Shown piece by piece: positions 1-10,069 of a stretch of 64,000 bases of DNA. The translations under genes were made by a program, and so were the position numbers. The stretch is from Marsupella aquatica (lineage: Eukaryota; Marchantiophyta). Each line of letters opens with the position of its first letter. Position 1 is the first letter of the stretch. Below the pieces are notes generated by a model. The model was not told the origin of the DNA. It did not search any database and worked only from the letters and a program-made list of their open reading frames with translations. The stretch is from the NCBI GenBank assembly GCA_973895155.1, contig OZ316891.1, forward strand, positions 15,810,001-15,874,000. Reading direction: 5' to 3'.

Positions 1-149
1 AAGCACTGCCTAGCTTAGGGGAGACCTTGAAGAAAAGATAAGGAGGGTCACACTAATAGCACTGCTATCTCTTTGCCATCTTTCAATTGCACACCCATCC
101 TCAATTACACCCATCCTCAATTACAACCCATCCCTCTATTGACTTTAAG
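1..149. other. No recognisable feature
   Basis: No gene is recognised. The stretch contains short repeats of a CCCATCCTCAATTAC-like phrase just before the decayed reverse transcriptase and may be more of the same decayed LINE. Confidence 0.3.
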
Positions 150-690
150 TGCGCTCTGGGAACTTAGCTGTTGGCATTAAAGATGGCATCATTAAATTCA
201 TCCTCAAGAAACCAGATTAGCGGTTCTTGAAGGATTGGAGGCCCCTGACTATGTTGAACACTATTTACAAGCTCATTGCTAAATTATTGGCCAATAGGTT
301 GATGGTCATCCTCCCCAAGCTGATTAACTCCTGTCAGAAACATTTTTGAAATATCTCACTTGCTTGGCTAACCTATGACTAGGTGAAACACTCCAAAGGG
401 AATCCTTGTTTCTCAAGCTGGACTTCAAAAAGGCTTTTGATAAAGTGAATCATGAATGCATTTGCTAGGGATTGTCAGCCAGTTCATTAAGCTAGTACAG
501 GCCTTGCTAGCAGAATTGTTGTCGCGGGTTCAGGTCAATGGTCTCATGTCAAAATCCATTGGTTTGAAACAAGGTGTAAGACAAGGTTGCCTGCTTTCTT
601 CCCTGCTATTTGTTATCTTGACTCAGCCTCTTATGGATCTCATGGATGCAAAACTAGTGGTTGGGAGTGTGACACGGGCAATGGTCACTT
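150..690 (+). pseudogene. Decayed L1-type LINE reverse transcriptase fragment
   Basis: Translating the plus strand in shifting frames gives recognisable L1 reverse transcriptase blocks. A KDWRPLTMLNTIYKLIAKLL-like block lies near 230-300. An FKKAFDKVNHEC-like block lies near 425-460, and GLKQGVRQGCLLSSLLF (RT motif around the fingers/palm) near 560-610. There are several stops and frame changes, and neither the endonuclease part nor the YADD motif is present here. It belongs to a LINE different from the hexamer-tailed LINE elsewhere in this window. It is non-functional. The copy probably extends left of the window. Confidence 0.75.
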
Positions 691-881
691 AACATGACGC
701 AAGTATCAGATTAGGACGTATCCGTATAGATAGGACCGTACGAGTCACAATTTTTGCAATTGACTAGACTAGTCACAATTTTTGCAATTACGACTAGACT
801 AGGAATATGTTAGTCAACTTAATGAGTACTGATTACAATGCGCACTATTATGATTGTTTGTTGTACTATGGCGGCGACGGA
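691..881. other. AT-rich flank with GACTAG repeats
   Basis: No gene is present. Two near-copies of a 25-30 bp phrase containing GACTAGACTAG and CAATTTTTGCAATT occur at about 735-810. The GACTA/TAGTC words resemble the subterminal repeats inside the right end of the neighbouring CACTA element (5100-5400), although this stretch lies outside the terminus I assign at 882. Confidence 0.4.
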
Positions 882-912
882 CACTAGTAGAAATACCCCC
901 TATTTTTTACCA
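882..912 (+). repeat. CACTA-1 left terminal inverted repeat
   Basis: These 31 bp match the reverse complement of 5404-5434 with a single G/A difference at position 9. They begin with the diagnostic CACTA. Confidence 0.9.
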
Positions 913-920
913 AACCACTA

Positions 921-1393
921 TTGACTACTGTGACAAGGTTATGGAAGTTTAGGGTGTTATCACTACATATGGGACTGAATTATGGGAACACAACACAACA
1001 AATCATCCTAAAGAAAGGTTCATGGGTGAAGCCAGATTGGCATGGGCCAAGAGCAACCATGAAACGGGATATGGATGGCTTTCTAATGGTCAATTTTAAC
1101 CAAAGACTGGCAGAATGGATGGAGCCTTTTGTGTTCCCAAGTCAAGTTGAGCAAGTGTTTTTTTAGATGTGGAGGAGTCTCGTGGTTGGCGTGTAGTCTG
1201 CCATAGCTCACCTAGAGTTCGAAGGATGGAGGGTACTAAAATAGAGTTCAGTTTGGATGCACATGGGGCCTTTGAATAGCCGGCAGTAGACGTTGTACAT
1301 CGGGGCCAGGGGACCAGGGAGTACATCCCCTTGACAGTGAGACAGACTTACGAGGGAGAGGTTGAAGCTGAGATGGACGAAGATGATGAGTAG
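921..1393 (+). pseudogene. tnp2 transposase remnant, DUF4216 domain
   Basis: The translation contains GSWVKPDWHGPRATMKRD and EPFVFPSQVEQVFF, the DUF4216 signature found at the C-terminus of plant tnp2 transposases. It matches the C-terminal part of the CACTA-3 tnp2 gene (about 30900-31300) block by block, including the ending in a run of acidic residues before a stop at 1391. A stop follows the QVFF block (about 1164) and a TAG follows GAFE, so it cannot encode a protein. The Transposase_21 catalytic part and DUF4218 are absent. It lies only about 40 bp inside the left terminus, which shows that the left subterminal region and most of tnp2 were deleted. Confidence 0.85.
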
Positions 1394-1515
1394 ATGGATC
1401 TGTTTTGTTGTGAGTAGGTGACTCTTTGAAGTGCAATGAGTAGCAAATATGAGCAATAAATGGATGACTTGTTTGTGCAACCGCAGCAACTTGGTGAATA
1501 GGATGCCAGACGAAA

Positions 1516-4500
1516 ATGGCATGTGTGAGTATGAGAAGCAGGCTGTCAAACACTGAGCATGGGTTCAGCAATGTGCCGCAGCCCTGTTGGGTGATGTGCA
1601 AGAGGCTATTTCGGATATGTAAGGGAACTGTGCATAGTATGAGCTGTATGCGTATGTCCTTGTGTGCGTCTGTTCATTGTGTAGCTTCTGTAATGGACTA
1701 CTACATTCATAACCCGTGTCGAATTTCATGTGGGTGTTGCAGTAACAAAAGTATCCCAACACTGTCGAAGCGGAGTCATTGTAGACGGAAGACCTTTTGT
1801 AATCCTGACGGACCTAGGCGACGCAGTGAGAGGTTGACTTCAAAGACCCCTATTTCAATGGCTGAATCTCCTAATAAGAATGAGGTAGAGGATTGCATGC
1901 CTAATGGTGGTGATACAGAATATGATCCTGACCAAGATCCGAATGCAAGTGCTAGCATGTCATCGGATGATGACATGCCAAATCCTACCCCTCCACCAAA
2001 GCTTGCTTGCAGTAAGGCAACTGGGGGAACTTCTATGAGATCTCGACCAACGCCCTCTGTATACTCAGCCCAAGCCCCGAGCAACAACAATTGCAATAAC
2101 CCGCAATTTAATGCCCCCGACTATAATTGGCTGCAAGCACGACAGGGGGGCAATAACTATGGCGGGTCTATGGGTGTAGGCCCTTCTGCCAGCTATATGG
2201 GTCCTAGTTGGCCAAGTAAGTCTGAACATTTGAATTTGTTTCATGAATGTGGACAAGTGTATTTTGAGCTGCAATTGGCTGATTGTGTTCCTCAATAGAT
2301 GTGGGTCTGAGTATGACAATTTTCCTGGTCTGATGTGAGTGGCAGACCCAATGTGGGACCGTATGCAGCCCACAAATATGTATGAAGGAGGGTCAATGGG
2401 GCCATCGGGGCAATTCATGGGAGGTCCTCATCCAATGGGGACAGGATGGCAAGGTTATGGTGGGTATGGTGGGAACCCAGCACCAGCACCAGCACCTTCA
2501 ATCCAACCGACAGAGACACTGCGGATGGGAGGAGGTATTTTCTACAGCAGTTGTAAGTAAAGTATTTAAATCAGGTAATTCATAGAGACCATATGATATT
2601 AATGGTGTTAATTGCGTTTCTCTTTTCAGATAACCCTATCACACCCCGCGCAGGCCATGGGGGAGGAACTCCTGGATTTGCAACACCAAGTAGTGCGTCA
2701 GGGAGCAGTGGGAGAGGTGAGAATGTGAAGTTGGGTACTGTTGAAGTTGATGATGAAGGCCGGATCACAACGATGAGTGCTGGAAAGAATAGATGGCACA
2801 ATGACCTACGAATGGAGTGTCTACGATGGTTGGACATTAGCTGTACTAACTTTAATTGTCAACATCCATCTGACTGGGAACTGGTTTGCAAATATATGCA
2901 AGACAAATGGGAATATTTGGGGAATTCTGGGAAAGGGGTCAGTGCTGATTGTCTTGCAAAATATGGACGAACTATCATGAAAACAGAGAGGCATCGATTG
3001 CACAAAGCATGGATTGCTGATGGCAGTAAAACACATGCTGAAGCACCCCCAAGTGTTCATGTAGAACAATGGGCTCGACTGAGAGGGACATTCCTATCTA
3101 GGGCAGGACAGGAGAAGTCTACACAAATGATTGCTGCTAGAAATGCAGTGAAGAACCCTACGCTTACAGGGAGGGGAGGACATGCACCAGTAGTAGCCAA
3201 ATTGGTTGGGTTCCCATGCCATACAAATCTGTATTTACATTTCAATATTGGGGTTGACTGTATGTAGTTGTAGCAGCATGGTACGTTTAGGCAAGATTGA
3301 CATTGAGAAACGTGTCTTGCAATGTTTATGTGCTCCAGAAAAAGCTTACTGGAGAGAAACCCACAAAAGAGGAGGTTGTGGCAGAAATCAAAAGGGTAAA
3401 GTGTGATGAAGGCAGCGTTGGATCTAAATAGGTAATTTAGGAGCATTATTGATGGACAATCTGTTGTACAGTCTTTCTTTAGATGCACAGTACTGTCAGC
3501 CCTTATGCAATTGTAAAATTGCTGAGAAGAGCCGTTTGGTTGGTGTATGTCATATATAGTAGGGAGCAGTGTCTACCCTTACAGAGATATCAGACCAGTT
3601 GAAGACAGTGGAGAATGCTTGGCATCAGTCGAGACTGAGATGAAGAGTCAATTCAAGGACATAGCCAGTCTTCTTGAAAGCCAATGATCAACCTTAAGGG
3701 AAGTACAAGCTGAATTATGTGAGTTGCGGGCGATGCACATTGCTGGCTCAATGACAGTTGTACCAGGTTCGATGATCTTTGGATCTGCTGCAGCCACTGC
3801 AATTTGATCACCTGATGCACAATGTAACAAACCTTGAGGGTCTAGAACTTGAACCTGAACCATCCTGCACCCATGAACCTCAAATTCCTAGGTAAAGTCA
3901 CACTACACTAAACATGATTTCAGATGACACATACCATTCTTCTTTGTAGGCACAACTTCCTCAATATTTGCAGACTCATGTAATGGATGTGCAATTGGGT
4001 CTGCAAATATTGAGGAAGTTGTGCCTACAAAGAAGAATGGTATGTGTCATCTGAAATCATGTTTAGTGTAGTGTGACTTTACCTAGGAATTTGAGGTTCA
4101 TGGGTGCAGGATGGTTCAGGTTCAAGTTCTAGACCCTCAAGGTTTGTTACATTGTGCATCAGGTGATCAAATTGCAGTGGCTGCAGCAGATCCAAAGATC
4201 ATCGAACCTGGTACAACTGTCATTGACAGTAAGTAAATGTTGGTTTGAATCCTCTGTCTGGCCTATTAATGTGGTTGAGTATCTATGCGATGTACGTTCA
4301 ATTAGTGCAAACTTGATGGTTTGTTGAGAGCTTTAGTGCAAATATGCTTAGTTGTTGATGAAGGAATTTGTGGTTGCTCTTGAGGTACAGAGCCAGCACA
4401 GGAGGAGGTGCGCATGCCAAATCCAGCAGGCAGGAAGAGGAGACGAAACTTTAGAGGCTACCAAATTTTCAGATTCACAAGAGAAGCAGAGTGATGAGAA

Positions 4501-4936
4501 TGATGTGGTTTTCATAGACTCTCAGCCTCCCTCAGGTATTGGAGATGAGTTTTCTCAATCCCCACCACTGGTGAACATGGGAAAGATGAGGACCAGAAAT
4601 AGTGGGAAGGAGACTTTGCCTTACAAGGCACCAAAGAAGAAGAAGAATATTAATTCTCCAAAAGGGACAGCAGTGAGCATTGTAGCACAGTCTTCTAGGC
4701 TAATGGCAACTGATAATTCTGGTGTTTGTGTTGGGACCAGCATACTTCAAATTGAAGCAAGTACTTTCCATGGAAAGAAGGTACTTGCTGATCACGTTGT
4801 GTTGTTACTGACTGCTGTCAGTAAGCCAAAATATCTTCTACCCTTTCCAAACAAGGGAGATGATCCGCCACACATCCATCTTGTGGATGCTGTGGAATCA
4901 TTTGTGATGTGGCCAGAGAAATTTGTAGAGTGTTAG
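1516..4936 (+). CDS. TNPA-like CACTA protein with Transposase_24 domain, multi-exon
   Basis: This is the second gene of a CACTA element, a DNA-binding accessory protein expected to bind subterminal repeats. A likely start is the ATG at 1858 (MAESPNK). Probable exons are 1858-2215, 2346-2549, 2631-about 3203, about 3336-3432, a coiled-coil exon near 3600-3790, a short exon near 4111-4228 and a last part ending at 4936. The core near 2790-3200 has the Transposase_24 pattern: a tryptophan-rich start, then a VEQWARLRG block and the GRGGHAPVVAKL ending. The part ending at 4936 carries LLPFPNKGDD and SFVMWPEKFV, a domain seen downstream of Transposase_24 in plant CACTA proteins. The N-terminus is acidic and rich in Gly, Asn and Pro. 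A TGA interrupts the coiled-coil exon and a palindrome disrupts the 3750-4230 part, so the present copy may be inactive. Exon limits are my reading. Confidence 0.65.
3748..4226. repeat. Perfect 228-bp inverted repeat (hairpin)
   Basis: 3748-3975 and 3999-4226 are exact reverse complements as far as I can read, with a 23-bp spacer at 3976-3998. The right arm contains part of the TNPA-like gene: a short exon beginning MVQVQVLDPQ at 4111, followed by a GT splice donor. The left arm is its inverted copy. Transcription through it would give a long double-stranded hairpin with transposase-gene sequence. Confidence 0.95.
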
Positions 4937-5403
4937 GTACCAAGTACAATTTGAGACTCAAATGTGAAGGATTGTTTCAATATATGGCCACAATTTTGAC
5001 TACATGATGTTGTGTAATACTCTGTTTTTTGATGGATTGCTCATATTTTTACTCTGTTATTATGCCATTGTTAGTTGGATTGGTGCTTTTGTGGCATGAA
5101 TGACTCAGTCTCGAATATGAATGACATCATTGTCTACGGAAACTAGTGCGGTCAAATCAGTGTTACCAATCACTCATGGAAAACCCTATATGACTCGAAC
5201 TAAGTCAGTATGAGTCACTTATGTTTGACTGATGTATAGATCTAAATACTTGACCCTCTAGTCACTAAAAAGACTATTGACACTAGTCAATAATTTGACT
5301 AAGTCAATCAAAGTCACCACTTTTACGACTACTAGTTGCAAGAATGATGTCAGTGATCTAATGTCATAGATGACCGGTTTTAGTCATAGTCAGTCGTATT
5401 TTA

Positions 5404-5434
5404 TGGTAAAAAATAGGGGGTATTTTTACTAGTG
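5404..5434 (-). repeat. CACTA-1 right terminal inverted repeat
   Basis: Mirror of 882-912. It ends in CTAGTG and is followed by the GGA target duplication. Confidence 0.9.
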
Positions 5435-6237
5435 GGAGTAAAAGTTTGTTATGGTGATTCCTCTTGGACCAAGATAGTCGCCCTCAATCAGGCAATGGTG
5501 GCCGACAGTCCTCAAAGTTCTCACACCTGATGGAGATGAGATGGAGAGAGACTGTGAGACCTAATGGACTGTGAGACCTGGCGGAGCTCTGCGTTTTAGG
5601 ATTTTTAGATTTTTTTAGTTTCTCTGGCTCGTCTTGACCTATCATTGTTGCTGCTTGGATGCTGATCACTGTTGCTTCCCTCCGGAAGATGTTTTACTTT
5701 GTGCGCTGATTTGATCAACGCATCTTTTGGTTATCTAAATGATGCTCATGGTCCGCGTTAAGTGCATTAGGGCTTGACGACTTCTTAACCATCTCGTAGA
5801 GTTCTGGATTACAGCGTTATCATCGAATCGGTGCCAGTTTACTTGCTGATTTATGCTCCTTCTGGATACCGATACTACTTTACACTGCATCGTAATCTTT
5901 TGCTTACTCACTGGCATTTTACCCTGCTCCCTCCCATCGACGGATGAGATTTATGCAAACCTTTGGATGTGTGTCTGTGCGCTGAAGTTGAACATGCTCC
6001 CGGCTCCTGGTTTGTGTTTTGCCTCTTTGGAGAGTCGCTTTTCACGCTGCGTACAATTGGAGACTTGAAGTGGGACCCCCTCTTCTTCTTCTTGTGTATT
6101 ACTTTCAGCGGTGAGTTATTTTTGTCCCTGCTATGGGCTGCTAAATGCGACACTTTCTAAAGAATTTTACTCTTGTTCCTTTTTCACTTTGCGTTTGTTG
6201 TTGGACGCCTCTACCTTCGACCCGGTGTTGACCTGGG
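5435..6237 (+). other. Probable 5' leader of an L1-type LINE
   Basis: No open frame of note is present. It is T-rich and pyrimidine-rich on the plus strand and runs directly up to the ATG of an L1 ORF1. It is therefore most simply the LINE 5' untranslated region, together with the sequence that received CACTA-1. Confidence 0.35.
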
Positions 6238-7840
6238 ATGAATTCTAATCGGAGAGGTGGTTCGGGATTTGGCGCTCACATGACTGGTCGAGGAGCACTT
6301 GCTTTTGGCCCAGCTTACTTACGTGATGGGCAGGCAATGAGATACACAATCTTTGCGAGACGCTGAGGGGGGGCTGGCCATTGGGCTAACTCGTCCTCCT
6401 CTTCCATGCTTGTACCTTTGGCTGTTAGGCCTTCTTCACCTCGAGGAATCAACTCTGGTGCAATTTTCTCTGATCAGGATGCTCGTTCGGGCCCTGGCGG
6501 TCCCTCCAATGCTGTTCCTACTAGCACTCCTGGGATTTGCGCCCCGGTCAATCAATTACAAAGTTGGTATGGGCTTCGTTCATCCGGCACTGAGGCGGAT
6601 GGCTTCTCACGGTGGGACTCCCATAGTCGAGAACATGTGCCAATGGAGGTCCTGGAGGAAAGACTGATGAATCCTTATGAGAATCTTTTTCAGGATGACA
6701 TTGGTGACAGGAGGATTGCCGATGAGGTGCGCACCAGTGTTGGAGCTGGTAAATTCACTCGCCCACCTGGAATTGCTGATCCTGGTGCTTCGAGTGCCCC
6801 ACCCTTGAGTCGCTCTCAGGCAGATCATCGTGCTGAAGAAGCCGAAGCCTGTATCCCCATTCTGAGGCGAATTGCGGACTTGTCAATTCAAGACTGGCCT
6901 CCTAAACTGCATACCACCATCGAGTGGTCCCTAGAGGAAGCAGCTGAGACTGTGAAAGAACTTTTCAACTGCACAATGATGTGTTACTTCACCGATCGCC
7001 CGCCTCTGCTTCCGACATTTAAATTTTGGGTGAACAAGACCTTTGTTGTGGATTTGAAATGGCCAATCTCTCAAGTTAAGTTTGTGGGGAAAAACTTCTA
7101 CATGATTGTCTTCAAGGACCCTGCTCACCGCGACTTGGCTCTTGCTGAAGCTCCTTGGTTCCTGGATAGAAAGTTTGTTTTCACCTTTCCGTGGGATCCT
7201 TCTTTTGATATCAAAAGTGAATTGTACACCCTTCTTCCGGTTTGGATTGAAATTCCTTTCCGGGCTTTAGTTCTGGAACCGTGCCGCAGGAAGCTGGCTG
7301 CATCTTTGGGTGACATTTTACATTATATCCAAGGTGAGGAGTTAAGCTCGTACCCCCATGATCGTGCCTGCATCCTGTGGGATACACAACGAGAATTACC
7401 ACTGAGTGTTGAGGTACTAATCAAGAACGGGCTTTCTATATGGCAACCGGTGATCTTTAAGAACATTCCCTTTCACTGCTTTCGGTGCAGCAAGAAGGGC
7501 CATTTGGCGAGAGATTGCAGAGCCCACGATGAGGAAGAACCGACACCTGCCCCGAGCCACCGCACTGCAGACTCCCCCCCTGCCGTGGGTTTAGATTGCC
7601 CTTTGAAGGCGCCGAGTCCAGAAAGAGCTACTCAAATGCCGGACCCGTTGTTAGTCCCACCTGTTCCCGATGCTGCAATTAACCCCGCTGAGGAACCTGC
7701 TGCAAATGTCGAGGCACCCCCCGTAGAGGCTACATCTTCTGAGATTATACTTTTTGGTAGCATCGGAGGCATGGATGCTGATCCTTGCTCTGTGGTGACA
7801 ATTCGGGAGATTGAGGAGGCAGCTATTGATATAGTTCCTT
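6238..7840 (+). pseudogene. L1 LINE ORF1 with DUF4283 and zinc knuckle, truncated
   Basis: A frame opening at ATG 6238 (MNSNRRGG) is broken by TGA at 6364 and continues open from 6367 to the junction near 7840. The central part (about 6900-7400) has the DUF4283 pattern of plant L1 ORF1 proteins, including FKFWVNKTFVVDLKW and AEAPWFLDRKFVFTFPW. It is followed by the CCHC knuckle CFRCSKKGHLARDC near 7480-7520 and a Pro/Ala-rich tail. The product would be the RNA-binding particle protein of an L1. ORF2 is missing, because the sequence joins antisense ParB-like coding sequence near 7840. The DUF4283/CCHC layout differs from the coiled-coil ORF1 of the hexamer-tailed LINE, so two LINE lineages are present. 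Confidence 0.8.
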
Positions 7841-7859
7841 GCGACAAAGGAACTATATC
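7828..7859. repeat. 13-bp inverted repeat at a transposon junction
   Basis: GATATAGTTCCTT (7828-7840) and its exact reverse complement (7847-7859) are separated by 6 bp. It sits where the L1 ORF1 sequence ends and the antisense ParB-like gene begins. Confidence 0.85.
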
Positions 7860-9102
7860 TAGACTCAACAAAGGAGTGATTTTTGAGGTTTTCACTGCCC
7901 ATTCCTTGGTTGCTTCCTTCATCATAACGGCATGCCTTTGGGAAACCTCCTCGACCGACCAAGGGGTACCGAGGGCCGCAGCGGACTCCATGTCAATCTT
8001 GAACTGGTTCGAATACAACTTAATCTTATCCTGACATAGAATGTACACAAGAGCCTCCTGAGGCATCTTCTTTGTGAGGATCCTTTCCGCGTCTTCATCC
8101 TCATATGCTCAAACTTCTTGTAATTTGCAGGGTCGATGAGCTTACTATAGTACTCCAGGTTGTGCATCAAGATCCGCTTAATTCAAGGCGTCTAGGATCC
8201 AGGAGGGTTCCACAACGGCTTGTCCAAGCCTGAAATAAAAGAACAAAATGAGAAGAACATATAAGCAGCGCCGGGCGCTCGTAAAACATGGCCTCGAAAA
8301 GTTATGCTAGAAAGAATTAACAATTCACAATGACTCACAAAGTTATGAACAAAAGAGTATCTTACAGGTTAATGGTGTGCATAGCCGCTTTGATTTCTAT
8401 CAGCAAACCCTTGTCCCCATTGAAAACAGTACAAAGCACACGCGGGTGGTACTTTGGGTTTTCGGGACTCTCCTGAGTGACAAGAGTCCACGAGTAAAGC
8501 CTATGGTTCCCGTAAAAAACGGAGAACATTCTATCCTTCAAAACCAGAAAATCTGGGTCGGCAGCACATTCTTCCTCGAATTTCTCGTTCTCAAATGTCC
8601 ATATTGGATCCCAACTATCACAAATTTCTTGAGTACATGTGAGAAGCACTCCCTCAGCATCGGTAGGCTGAACATAAAACCTCATTCCAATCAAAGAATT
8701 GTATCCCATGCTACGGAAAGAGTCTTTCAGCTTGTTGATGGAAGAGCTATCTTTGTGCAGAGTTCGGACAACCTCCATATGCACCAACCGACATAGTGGA
8801 ATTCATGGAGGCTCTTTGTCAAACCCTCTGAAATCCTTCCCAAATGACATGACATGTTTTGAAATAAGATCGGTCTCGGAAAATGAAACATCTTGAATTG
8901 CAAATGCGTCAAGATTCTCCATCTTCTTTCTCGCTGGCTTGGCAAACAAAATACCAAAGATTGGAACAAGCAATGCGTTGGACCTCGTTACTTGACGTGT
9001 ATACACTGAACCAGAGAATGAAGACTCAGAAGACTTGCAATACCCACAATCCCAATCCCCAACCACACTATACCCCCTCGACAAGGAGGGGACTGCATCC
9101 AT
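7860..9102 (-). pseudogene. ParB-like protein of family A transposon (copy A1), broken
   Basis: Reading on the minus strand from ATG 9100-9102 gives a Ser/Arg-rich N-terminus (SGSVYTRQVTRS), then an ISKHVMSFGKDFRGFDKEPP block. TGA at 8803-8805 interrupts it. The ParB-like core follows (IPLC, LVHMEVVRTL, then MFSVFYGNHRLYSWTLV). The GNHRLYSW block resembles the G-x-H/R-R motif of the ParB/sulfiredoxin fold; this copy has Tyr before Gly where copies A2 and B have Asp. An intron runs from about 8365 to 8232 and contains an AGCGCCGGGCGCT palindrome. The second exon (LGQAVVEPSWILDA) shifts frame near 8190 and again near 8070, and ends against an L1 at about 7860. The methyltransferase-like half seen in family B is absent. 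Confidence 0.6.
8267..8279. promoter_or_regulatory. Family A palindrome in ParB-like intron
   Basis: AGCGCCGGGCGCT, a complete match to the family A consensus. It lies inside the intron of the ParB-like gene. Copy A2 has one at the equivalent place (37444). Confidence 0.7.
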
Positions 9103-10069
9103 CGTCTTTATGATGAAAGGTGTACAAACGGAATTCTCACGACTGATTACCAGTTCTTTGTACCATATTAACAGTTGCGTCCGTATTATATCCGATCAAT
9201 GAGCGCTATTCCCCTCTTTGTAATCGGTTGGAGAGACGTTACTCATTGTGAACGACGAGATTCAATATTATTTATCTGTCACAAAAAGCGACAATTTAGA
9301 AATTTTGATAAGTATTAATGTGAATTACGCTAAAATGTTGGCATGATCATCACGCTGAACAATAGTTACCATTAAATGTTACCGTTGTCTCAACACCTTT
9401 CAGAGAGACATGCAATGCCAGCGCCGGGCGCTAACAAAGAAGTGACCACTAAAAAATCAAAAACTCATTGGTGAACAAATGCTAGCGCCCAGCGCTAGCC
9501 ATTTGAATAATTTGATTAACGTTCTATTTTAGTACCAAATATTGTTAACAAACTTCCAAATGTACTCGTTTCAACTGTAGTAACTAAACTTTACTTGATA
9601 TTATGGTATTAAGTATATTGTATCAATAATAGCGCCTGGCGCTAGTACCAATTTACTGTATTTGAACTTAAAAATGCTTGTGATGCAATATTTTGAAAAA
9701 AAATTCATCAATATTTTGTGTATGATTATGCTAGCGCCAGGCGCTAGTCACAAGACTTTTCAAATTAAGTCATTGTTATTCAAATGATTTTTAGGTAGCA
9801 CCTGACGCTAATGAAATGGACGCACTTGTATAGGCTATTATCGAGTTGTACTCATGTAATAAATATTCTTGACACCCGCACTTGCCAGGCAAAAAGGAAA
9901 AATGTCTCATTTATGATTCCAACGGACGCAAAGTTGTGCGTGTTCTTTATCGTATTGAAACGTCTCTTTTAACGGCCGGTGGTCCCTGAAGGGGTGGTAT
10001 AAGCAACCAATACGGTCGAGATTGGGTTAGTGCATGAATTTCCTCTGGCCTTCACTTCATTCATCTACA
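9103..10069. promoter_or_regulatory. Divergent promoter region of copy A1 with palindrome array
   Basis: About 970 bp of AT-rich DNA separate the two start codons. GC-rich 13-bp palindromes stand out at 9420-9432, 9484-9496, 9631-9643, 9733-9745 and 9797-9809. The first four fit AGCGCCNGGCGCT (central base G, A, T or variable) and the last is degenerate. Most are flanked by T and A, giving TAGCGCCNGGCGCTA. Spacing is irregular, 60-150 bp. The array sits where both genes would be controlled, so these are likely binding sites for a protein that acts as a dimer, with the element's own transposase or ParB-like protein the first candidates. Confidence 0.75.

Larger units (their letters stand above)
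882..5434 (+). mobile_element. CACTA-1 transposon, deletion derivative
   Basis: The left terminus reads CACTAGTAGAAATACCCCC. The right terminus, read inward on the minus strand, is CACTAGTAAAAATACCCCC. The inverted match continues through CTATTTTTTACCA, giving 31 bp with one mismatch. The flanking triplets are GGA at 879-881 and GGA at 5435-5437, the 3-bp target duplication expected of CACTA (En/Spm) elements. The right subterminal region (about 5100-5400) is rich in GACTA, TAGTC and AAGTCA words, the usual form of transposase-binding arrays. The element keeps a TNPA-like gene, but only a fragment of the tnp2 C-terminus (921-1393), so it is a non-autonomous deletion derivative. It is related to CACTA-3 at 24-31 kb, because the two DUF4216 segments are very similar. 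Confidence 0.88.

Noticed and set aside
3648-3863. Minus-strand 71-codon frame
   Set aside because: It is the inverted copy of the TNPA-like exon in the hairpin arm.
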